Positions 55,524 to 64,000 of a stretch of 64,000 bases of DNA are shown here, piece after piece. Both the position numbers and the translations under genes were made by a program. The DNA is from Kryptolebias marmoratus (lineage: Eukaryota; Chordata; Actinopteri; Cyprinodontiformes; Rivulidae). Positions within the stretch are counted from its first letter, which is position 1; each line of letters starts with the position of its first letter. Where the stretch lies: assembly GCF_001649575.2 (NCBI RefSeq), contig NC_051447.1, positions 1,360,058-1,424,057 of the forward strand, written 5' to 3'. The notes under the pieces are model-generated. The model was not told where the DNA came from. It ran no database searches and worked only from the letters and a program-made list of their open reading frames with translations.

Positions 55524-55811
55524 GAGCAAGTCTGTATTCTTTAAAATATCATTTTACAACACTTTAAAGGATTCAGAATGCAAACAACTGGAAAGCCCTC
55601 AACAGTTTTTATGACCATTGTAAAATTACTGTGGATCAACTCAAATATTACATGTTCTTGTGTGAGATTACATGGAACAAAACAAAAAAGGTTGAACTAC
55701 CTGAAATGGTTATAGGTTTTTTGATCTCATTCTCTGTGCACCTGTTCTGTTGGAATATCTTCTACATACCACAGCAAGCATGGACATCAAGACTGAGGGT
55801 TAAATGGGTAC

Positions 55812-55910
55812 CTTTTGTACGTCGCGTGGCCAAGGAGGAGGAGGAAGAGGAGGCAAGAGAAGAAGTGAGAGAGAAGCGGCGGGGGACTTCTGCCTCCTTA
55901 ACAGTGGGTT
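55812..55910 (-). CDS. RhoGEF gene, Ser-rich exon
   Basis: Acceptor cttctttggctgtag, donor gtaccc. With the phase-1 base it reads EPTVKEAEVPRRFSLTSSLA and SSSSSSLATRRTK. Length 99, phase 1 in and out. The serine run lies over a gga/ggag-rich plus strand, so part of it may have grown by slippage. Confidence 0.6.
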
Positions 55911-56254
55911 CTACAGCCAAAGAAGAGCGACAGAAGAAAGAGGAGACACGAAGAAAGACAAGAAAATTCACACATTGAGAAGAAAAAGGAGTAAAGGGAC
56001 AGAACAGGTGAAAAAATGAAGCAGAAGAAAACAGACTGAATGAACAAAGTAAGCGATAGTGTAGCAAAGGCAGAAAAAAAGGTTATTATTTAATGTATAA
56101 CTTAGTTTTATGGAGTAGTGACAACAAATAAGTACATCAATGCTCTCCATGTATATTCTGAAACAATGCAAAGAAAAATGAAAATACAAACTTTGCAACA
56201 ACAAAACATTCAATGCCAAATCATGACATAAGGAAACTAAAAGGCTTATCACTC

Positions 56255-56420
56255 CTTGAAGTAATGCATATTGTCCACTGCCTTTCATGTCAAAGTGAGA
56301 AAGGACAGCTGTGATTAGCTGTGGTGGCCATCATGAATTGGGTTGACTCCAAATGTTAATGAGGTTTTAGATGTACATCCAACAATTACTTTTTGAGTTT
56401 CATTTACTTATGATCAGTAG
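56255..56420 (+). repeat. Fragment of unclassified repeat
   Basis: Head (cactccttgaagtaatgcat, cactgcctttcatgtcaaag) joined to the central part (gattagctgtggtggccatc, gggttgactccaaatg) by an internal deletion. Confidence 0.7.
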
Positions 56421-56789
56421 ACATGGTCAGCAACAATACTCAGGTAGGCTGTGATGTGACACAATGCTCAATTGGTACTAATGGGTCCAAAATGTGCCAG
56501 GAAAATATTCACACCATTGCACCACCAACACCAGCCTGAACCATTGATACAAGGCAAGATGGATCCATGCTTTCATGTAGATGATGCCAAATTCTGACCC
56601 AACCATCCGAATGTCCGGACCCCAGTATTTTTCTGTTGTGTATATTATAAAAAAAAACGAAACAAAAAAACAACGCTTTTGAACGGCGTGGTTCTCTGCA
56701 TAGCTCCATCAGTTTACTGTAGGAGTTTACTGTGTGCAGCTGCAGCCAAACTCAATGTCTGCAAAGAAGAGTGCAGCTTTTGTACCTTA

Positions 56790-57264
56790 TGTGGTGATTT
56801 GGGCTTTTTCCGTGTTGTGGTTTTGTTTTATTTTTATTTAGTTTGTTGGTTTGTGTTTGGTTTCTGTCTCGTCTCTTGTTTCATGTTTCATTTGCTCCTC
56901 CTCAGTCTCTCTCTCTCTCTCTGTCTCCCTGCCACACCCACCTACACCTGTCCCTACTTTGTAATCACGTCACCTGTCTACACTTACCTCATCATCCTCA
57001 GTGTTTAAAACCTGGTCATTTCTGTCAATACTCTGCTGGTTCATTGTTGTTTGTTTATTGCTGCTAGTTGTTTGTGTGTTTCGTCCTGCCTGTTCCTGGT
57101 CCCGATCCTGTTCATGTTTCTGCCTTAGTTTGGATTTAGCTTATGTTTATGTTTTTGCCGCCACGACAGCCTTTATTTTGTTTTTGCTTTAGTTAAATAA
57201 ATTTCTTTTATTTCTACAATGAGTCTGCATTCTGGGTTCGCCTCCGTCATCACCTCTCATGACA
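56790..57264 (+). repeat. Solo LTR with perfect 5-base target duplication
   Basis: TGTGGTGATTTGGG at 56790 to CTCATGACA at 57264, flanked by cctta on both sides (56785-56789 and 57265-57269). It has a pyrimidine-rich body, cctggtcattt, an aataaa signal near 57197 and gagtctgcattctgggttcg near the end. Same family as 48061-48505, opposite orientation. Confidence 0.85.
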
Positions 57265-57269
57265 CCTTA

Positions 57270-59860
57270 CTGCTAAAATAAAGACCAGAAGAAGAAGAGT
57301 GCCACTTACAGTGAAACACAACCGAGGTAAGTTGCTAGAAATATTGTCCTTCAATTCCACGAAGCTGATTTTGGTTTCCGATTGCAGCTTCCGATTCGGA
57401 AAATGGCTAAATGGCGATTCCACCTAATTTTTCACTGCCTTCAGCATCTTTAATCTATTCTAGTTAAAAAACTACAACACCAAGACACTTCAAACCTGGA
57501 CCAGATTATTCTGCACTGATTGCAGAACATTTAAAATCAAGTGTGTGATCTATGAAACCTTAATTTGATTTGTGAAACCTCCAATAAAGAGGGATTTTAG
57601 CATTTTTTATATCTGGACCACACTAGAACTTGTCCAGCTCCAAAACTACAACACCTCACTGGTATTTGATAAAAAGGTAAAATCTATGCTAAAATCTTGT
57701 GTTTTGAATGTGTTTGTGCAGCATGAACAATCAGCATTCATATAAACTAATTCATGTAATTTCAGTGACTCGTCATAGTTGTGCCCCGAGTCCTCTGTTG
57801 CTTCAGATAATGTCGATCCCCATGGATTTACAAACACACACTAATACATGTCATATACACATTCAAGTCACTCGTTAAATGCTTCCATTTTAATTAAGTT
57901 TTGGTCTTCATTGTAACTGATGTGCAGGGGGATAATGAGTGGTTGACCTCAGTATTTTTTAAAGTGTGGCTACAGCCCTGCTCCTGTGTGGACTTTGAAG
58001 ATAGAACTTTTGTTCAGAGCTTCCCGTTCGGACCTGGGACTCTGATGTTAGTTCTTAATTGTCTTTAAGGCTCTCTGTATGTCGTCCACCATACATAAAT
58101 AAACCTGTTTGAGTGTTTTCATCTGACTGACAAGAGCCGGCCCTTAGCACTGATTCGACATTTGCGTTAATGAGCAGTTGGACAGGTGTAACTAATAAAG
58201 TGGCCGGTGAGTGTAGATCTTAATTAGTCGCTAAAGAGAAGAAAACTAGTTTTCATTAGGCTGAAGAGAGGCAGTCGTGAACTGTATATGGTTGGATGGA
58301 AGAGAGATATATCACCAGTTTCCAGTTGACAAGGAGATGTCGCAATTTGCGTTTTACCTTGTTTTTGTGGTATTACTCTCAACAGCTTAATCTTCTTGTG
58401 TTTCTCTGTGTATTTGGGGTAGGGGGTTGATTTACGTTTTTGAAGTTCTTTTTCTAATTTTTAGATGTCCTCATGATGCTCAACTTCTTCCTTATCTCCT
58501 GTAGTCCATCAGCATTTTCTTCAGTCCACTATCAGATTCTCTGGGCTCCTTGCCATATTGCCTACCAAACTTGCTGCCTGAACTTGTTCTTGATTTGTTA
58601 TGGGTTTTTGTCCTTAAAGTAATACTTAGTCTTTACCTAAAACCTGACTCCTTAAAACTGTATTTAGGTCCTTTCTACAAGTGATGAGAATTACTGCTCT
58701 TTTCTGGTATATGAATGGTTTTGGCACCACTTATCAAAAAGAACTGCTTGTGAGGAGCCATTTGGGAGCCATAATCTCCTTCACTATTTTCAACAACCAT
58801 CATGACAAATGTTAGAACTAAAGTTTGGTGCAGGTCTAGTGACATATACCAAGCATTGCTGTTAAGCAAAACCTTTGATTCCATTTTTCATAATTTTCAT
58901 GTTTCTTTGCATAATCAACTTTAATAATCACCTTGTGATTGTATGGATGACTAGCCAATAAAAAGTGTCAAAAAGAGCTTGTGTCATTCTAATTTCAAAC
59001 AAAAACGTTTTTTTTTTAATTTCCTGAAAGTTATGTTTTTAGAAATGCATGGTTTCTACCTGACAGCAACAAAAGATAACTAAAAAACTAGAGGATAAAA
59101 ACATTTCTACTGTTGCTAATAATGTAGGGCTGTGTGGACCATGGGAGAAGGAAGTTATCTTCTACAGGAAATACACAGAAGGACATTTTTTAACCGTCAA
59201 AGGAAAGCATATTTGCTGATAGTTTTCATTTTCTCACAGAGTAAGAAGCATTTAAACTTATTTTACAGGAATTATGTAAATCATGTGTCATGTTAACAAG
59301 CAGTCCAGGTCTCAGTTTTGTTTAAAACTTATGGTTGAATTTAAAAATAAAATTCATGACAAGATTTCATCTGGCAAAGCTGATCTGTAAACTTCTATAA
59401 AACAAAGTTTTCTGTAGTTAAGTTCATGTTTCAAAAATTCAAGCCAAAAAAGGTTGCACAAAGTACAAATAGCAATGCTTTGAAACAAACTATTACTTTA
59501 TTACTTTAACAATTACTTCATACAAATAAAAAATGGCAAGAATTAAAACAGTTCTTAGAGGTATGTTCTATAAAGCCAAAGTATACATGCTTGGGATTTT
59601 TCGCCTACAAAGCTTAAAATACATCCCTCAAGACAACTGATTCCATAAATTTTGCCAGAAGTTGCAGACATTTATCTGTCATAAAATCTGAATGAATTAG
59701 CTGCAGTGCAAGGAACTAAAACACGATGGATGACGTTGACACTGATATGATTAAGAAAGGAGCAGACTGCGAGGAGGATAATGATGGCAGAGATACCACT
59801 GGTGATGATGATGATGACGATGATGATACTCATGATAAAGACTTTAATAAAAGCCCTTTT
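57270..59860. other. RhoGEF intron, one repeat fragment
   Basis: Near 58170-58215, gagcagttggacaggtgtaa and ctaataaagtggccggtgag are the end of a frequent fish repeat, in the opposite orientation to the copy near 26425. Nothing else was recognised. Confidence 0.5.
59798..59835. repeat. (GAT)n microsatellite
   Basis: Imperfect gatgatgat run of about 12 units just inside the intron after exon 59869-59964. It creates a false Ile-rich membrane-like frame on the minus strand. Confidence 0.85.
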
Positions 59861-59868
59861 TGAGTTAC

Positions 59869-59964
59869 CTGCAGGAAGAGACCTCCTCTTGGAAAGACCT
59901 TGTAAGGTGAAAGGCTTCCTAGCATTAACAGTGGAGTGGCCTGAACGGCTGGCTGAAGCATCAA
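59869..59964 (-). CDS. RhoGEF gene, first exon seen here
   Basis: Acceptor ttgccttgctttgccactcag, donor gtaact. Reads DASASRSGHSTVNARKPFTL and QGLSKRRSLPA. Length 96, phase 1 in and out, compatible with the exon at 55812-55910. It is a basic Ser-rich linker as found after the PH domain of Dbl-family proteins. The DH and PH exons are presumably beyond 64000. Confidence 0.6.
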
Positions 59965-61400
59965 CTGAGTGGCAAAGCAAGGCAAGGCGGAGCAGAAGTT
60001 AGAGCAAGGATATTCAAAAATGAACAAAAGGAGCAGATGAGTGTTTGTTTCATGATCAATTTTTAAACAATTGGATTTTTAACAACTGTGAATTCAGAAT
60101 TATTTTGAAATTCTTCTTATGACACATTCATCTCTGGAAGACAGAACCTGTCTCCTTCATGAGCGGTTTGAAGTAAGGACATTCCTGTAGTGTTTATACT
60201 TGTGTATAATAGATTAAATGGATGAACATGGCACCTTCATGCATTTGAAAATGGTACCCAAGAATGAACCAGAGTTGTGGAGGTTGACAGTTCTCTTTCT
60301 GATATCTTGGCTGATTTATTTTCCATGATGTCACACAAAGAAACAGTGTTTGAGCTGTGCCTCAAAATGCATCCACAAGTGTGTCTCCAATTAACTCAAA
60401 TGTTGTCAGCTAACTTATCAAAAGGTTCCAAAGCCATGGGATCATCAACTAGGCTTTCCTAAATTGTTTAAAGGCAGAGTAATTCTTTGTGTATGCACAC
60501 TTTGTGGAAGGAAAAAATAAAATTGTCCAAATAAAAACCTCTCATTCATTTTTTTGGACATTTAGCAAATATAAATAATTTTGGCAATCATATCTGACCT
60601 AAAACAGGAAATGCTTAGTCTGATTTAATGTCAGAAAGTGAGGGGGGAAAAATGGTTATGAGTCTTTTTGTACAGTACAGGTAAAAATCTGGTTTCAAAT
60701 GTAGGACCTCACTGGTTCTAAAAACATGACAATGATCAATAATAGTTATTAAAAGTTTCTTCACAAATCTTCAGTTCTAATGTTTATTCCTGTAAAATAA
60801 ATCTTAAACACGAGGATGGCCAGCTGCCAAGGCGAGTACAAAGCAGACCAAGGCAGGTACTAAGTAGGCAGGAGTGGGCAACAAAATAATGTGCACGTCC
60901 AAGAATATAGTTTTACAAACCATGTATGTGGAAATATGTGATTTTTCAAAAAGTGTCCACACAAATTTTGGCCTCATATCTTGCTGGTTGCAGACACAAT
61001 AAATTCAGTGAAAATACAATTAAATTTTTGTCTATTTTTCCACATGTTTGAGTCAAACAACAGTTGCAGTCCAGTGAGATTCTACCTTTCAGCTTTTTAA
61101 AATTCAAATTTTTAATTTTGATTTTATTATAGTTACTTTGAATTTTTATTGTGTCAGTTTTATATTTTATATTCTTGTTTTTGTGTATTGATATTTTTGA
61201 TTTTTATTTTCATGAATGGTTCTATCTTGCTGTTTTGTTAAGCACTTTCATTTGAAAAGTGTTATAAAAAAGTGATTTAAATGTATTTTTCTTTGTAGTA
61301 AAAATGACTGACTGATTTTTCAATTTTTCACTTTTTTAAACCTAGATTTTACTAACTTTAGATCAACTCTCATTACCAAAGAAGACACTTAAAGAGAGAT
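59965..61400. other. RhoGEF intron, nothing firm
   Basis: The 61-codon plus frame at 60277-60462 (LSDILADLFSMMSHKETVFE) has the look of a frequent fish repeat rather than a gene. A LINE-tail-like piece (aagcactttcatttg, aagtgttataaaaaagtg) is at about 61240-61285. Confidence 0.4.
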
Positions 61401-61405
61401 CTAAA

Positions 61406-61494
61406 CAGACCTTATTAAACACACGTTGTGTGTTTAAAAATCCATGAAGCCTTGTCATGGATTTTAAACACACATATTGTGTTTAATAAAGTCT
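61406..61494. repeat. Near-perfect 43-base hairpin
   Basis: cagaccttattaaacacacg...ccatgaag is followed after about five bases by its inverted copy (tcatgg...gtttaataaagtctg). Each arm also holds its own small palindrome (aaacacac-gt-tgtgtgttt). Probably a very small MITE or a cruciform-forming site. Confidence 0.8.
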
Positions 61495-61795
61495 GCTAAA
61501 AGAGCTGGTTTGAAATCACCTCACACCAATAGGTCTGTAATCTAACACTGATAAACACTAAGAGCTTTAACAAAAAAAAAAGGAAAAAAAGGAAGGGGAA
61601 AGTTTGTTTGTATTTGACCTTTAACATAGATGAAGCATAAATTTAGAAAACGTTTAATTTAGAAAAAATAAAAATAGAATTGACTGACATGGGCAAAGCC
61701 AACTTAATGTGGAATAGCCATGTTGGTTTGCAGTTCAAAACGCTGAAGCTTAACAGTAAAAGCTCCAAAGTTTCATGCTGAGATACAGTTTTCAT

Positions 61796-62045
61796 CATCC
61801 ATCCATTTTCTGTACCTGCTTGATCCTTTTCAGAGTCACGAAGACCTGGTGCCTAACTCCAGGATGCTGATTGGGCAACTATTCACTATCACACTAGGGC
61901 CAATCTAGAATCACCAATTAACCTGCAGGAGTTTGGACTGTGAGAGTAAACTGTAGTGCTTGGAGATAAAAGCCACACATGCATGGGGAGAACATGCAAA
62001 CTCACAAAAATGCTGTGAACCAACTGCGCTACCATGCAGTCTCTG
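61796..62045 (+). repeat. Common teleost repeat (catccatccattttc start)
   Basis: Runs catccatccattttctgta, cttttcagagtcacgaagac, gccaatctagaatcaccaat, atgcatggggagaacatgca. Same family as 49755-49945. Confidence 0.75.
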
Positions 62046-63370
62046 TTTTCATCACAATACTGACAAAATACTGTACATGGTGGCTACAGCTGATTTTTCC
62101 TCATTGGAACATAAATAAATTAAACTTCTCAATGAACCATGGAGGTGGAATGAGGAGTTAAAGTTTACATAGAGCTGACAAGCCTCTGAGCCATCTCAGA
62201 GATCTGGAATGAATCGAATGTAAAGAAGAGATAGTGTCGCATAGCACACTGTCTTTTTTCACAGTAAGTTGTCCATAAGCTTTAAAGGTTCATGTTGTTT
62301 GTGTGTTTTCTCCATTCTGCACCTGCTCCCACTTTGAGTCCTTCTTACTTTCAACACAAAATCTTCTCATCCAGACCCAGGTGCTACTTCTGTAGGAAAG
62401 GGTAACAATAGTAAACAGCTGCTGCTGTTTTTTGCATTAAATCTCTTCCCAAAGCTTTGTAAACACTAACTGGCTGAACCAATTCCTGCTTTCTTCCATC
62501 CACTGTCACCACCTTGTTTTTTCTTTGTTCTCTTCCCCTGTGTCTTCCTCTTTCACAGAGTTTATATCTCCTTCTGTCAGACAACCTGCAGCTTCTTTTA
62601 TTTCCATCCTCTGCCTTGAAAAAGACTTACGAGTTATTTCAACGATGCTACCTTTTTTCATTCTCAATGAACAGAGGTGACATACAGCCATCACAATATG
62701 GGCTGCAGAATATGACATCCAAGTCAATGAACTTTGTTAAAAAAATAACAAAGAATTACTCTGTACCCAAAAAAACAATGACACATGATTACTTTTACTT
62801 GATTTCTTTTTTTACATGAACCCCTGAACTACTCCCTACTTCTCTGCCCATTGACGACCAACCTTCATTGTTTTGATGAGTACTTTTGTTAGCTGCATGT
62901 TGTAATGTTTCATTATATTATTAACTGGAAAAAGCTTTTTTTTCTTGTATGGCCCACTCATCCTTCAGTCTTGCCTTCTTTGGCCACTTGTCTATCATTT
63001 CAGACTATTTATAATAATTTTTTTGTTAAATAAAATCTTTCTTATCAATCCATGTTGTAAATCCAGTTTTACTAGACAAAAGTGCAGTAGAATGTGTCCA
63101 AACTGTAGTAGTGTTACAAAAGGGTTAAACTTTACAAACCAAAGTTCCTTTAGGCTAATAATTTCTGCTAGACATTATCTATTTAACCTACTGAGGCCTA
63201 TAAATATAATATCTTTCTACCAGATACTGTTAATTTGGTAGATATAACTATACATTTTGTTAACATCTAAACCTGCATTGAATATTATTTTTTGTCATAT
63301 GTAACCTTTGCTCCAAACCCTACCCATGTGTCTAAAAATTCCTACTGCAAACTAACCATTCCTAACACAT
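62046..63370. other. RhoGEF intron, nothing recognised
   Basis: The minus frames at 62384-62727 are charged and without recognisable motif. No good exon signals were identified. Confidence 0.4.
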
Positions 63371-63374
63371 TAAC

Positions 63375-63830
63375 CATCCATCCATCTTCTTCCGCTTATC
63401 CGGGGTCGGGTCGTGGGGGCAGCAGCCTAAGCAGGGAGACCCAGACTTCCCTCTCCCCAGCCACTTGGGCCAGCTCCTCCGGGGGAATCCCAAGGCGTTC
63501 CCAGGCCAGCCGAGAAACATAGTCCCTCCAACGTGTCCTGGGTCTTCCTCTGGGCCTCCTCCCGGCGGGACGTGCCCGGAACACCTCACCAGGGAGGCGT
63601 CCAGGAGGCATCCTCACCAGATGCCCGAGCCACCTCAAGTGGCACTCTCGACGTGGAGAAGCAGCGGCTCTACTCTGAGACCCTCCCGGATGACCGAGCT
63701 TCTCACCCTATCTCTAAGGGAGAGCCCAGACACCCTGCGGAGGAAACTCATTTCAGCCGCTTGTATTCGCGTTCTTGTTCTTTCGGTCACTACCCAAAGC
63801 TCGTGACCATACACAGCAAATCCAGGAGGC
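63375..63830 (-). mobile_element. LINE, RT C-terminal end
   Basis: The 80-codon minus frame at 63396-63638 reads MRWLGHLVRMPPGRLPGEVF and RARPAGRRPRGRPRTRWRDY, with VSRLAWERLGIPPEELAQVA after that. This is the C-terminal tail found after the RT of an abundant fish non-LTR element. Upstream text to 63830 (LRRVSGLSLRDR and so on) belongs to the same protein in a nearby frame. GC-rich compared with its surroundings, suggesting a younger insertion. Confidence 0.8.
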
Positions 63831-64000
63831 CCAGATTAACACTGTCAGATTTGATTTCAACACTTTTAAAGTGTCTATATGGGTCCACACCAGAAAGTGT
63901 TAATTTAACTCTTTTTGGAGAGTTGGTACCTTAACTCTTATAAAGTGTCAAATATCAAATCTGCTGGAGTTAATAATTTAACACTTACTAACACTAATTC
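63831..64000. repeat. taacact-rich repeat, possible MITE end
   Basis: Repeated motifs aacacttttaaagtgt, agaaagtgttaatttaac, ttaacacttactaacact form several small inverted repeats. The unit runs off the window end. Confidence 0.4.

Noticed and set aside
59672..59980. 102-codon minus frame with an Ile/Val-rich membrane-like stretch
   Set aside because: The hydrophobic run is the translation of a (GAT)n microsatellite in the intron after the splice donor at 59863-59868. Only 59869-59964 is kept as an exon.
62384..62727. Charged minus-strand frames
   Set aside because: No splice signals or motifs that fit the expected PH or DH exons.

Overview
The window reads as teleost fish genomic DNA. It is AT-rich, has coding only in short spliced exons, and carries the usual fish mix of mobile DNA: L2/Rex1-like, L1 and R4/Dong-like LINEs, DIRS and Gypsy remnants, a retrovirus-like insertion, hAT and PIF/Harbinger transposons, MITEs and long microsatellites. 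I see no tRNA, rRNA or CRISPR array. Two assembly gaps are present (17789-17 kb region to 18597, and 39645-39678).

Two host genes are supported, both on the minus strand and both of the Dbl (RhoGEF) family. (1) The 5' end of ect2: a promoter with two NF-Y boxes and a CHR site (about 9990-10220), a non-coding first exon ending at 9751, exon 2 with the start codon (8840-9007) and exon 3 (2429-2508). The rest of ect2 lies beyond position 1. (2) Six exons (59869-59964, 55812-55910, 53741-53812, 53385-53528, 50045-50154, 43352-43467) that join in one open frame with matching splice phases. They end in an SH3-like segment and resemble the C-terminal tail of MCF2L-type RhoGEFs. The DH-PH part should lie beyond 64000, and the last exon(s) below 43.3 kb were not found.

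Layout. 1-10 kb: ect2 introns with a TIR element (1214-2199), two LINE fragments, a Harbinger-type Myb ORF and one copy of a novel-looking repeat. 10.3-31 kb: a transposon graveyard: L1, hAT, L1, L2-like and R4-like LINEs, a second hAT with two recognisable introns, a DIRS-like element with a tandem-repeat leader, a minus-strand endogenous retrovirus with integrase, env and LTR pieces, a LINE 3' end with a (TTATC)n tail, a THAP-domain gene remnant cut by a large inverted-repeat element, a MITE and another LINE. 31-43 kb: LTR pieces, LINE endonuclease, SINE, Gypsy gag-pro remnant, and a cluster of copies of one unclassified repeat, one of them split by a Harbinger MITE. 43-60 kb: introns and exons of the second RhoGEF gene, containing a 3.8 kb two-gene PIF/Harbinger element, two solo LTRs, an R4-like LINE and large microsatellites. 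60-64 kb: intronic DNA, a strong hairpin and a LINE C-terminal fragment.

The most interesting items are the unclassified interspersed repeat (about ten copies, all on the plus strand), the foldback insertion in a THAP gene, the two-gene Harbinger with a matching target duplication, the spliced hAT transposase, and the exon chain of the second RhoGEF gene. All family names come from reading translated motifs; no database search was possible.
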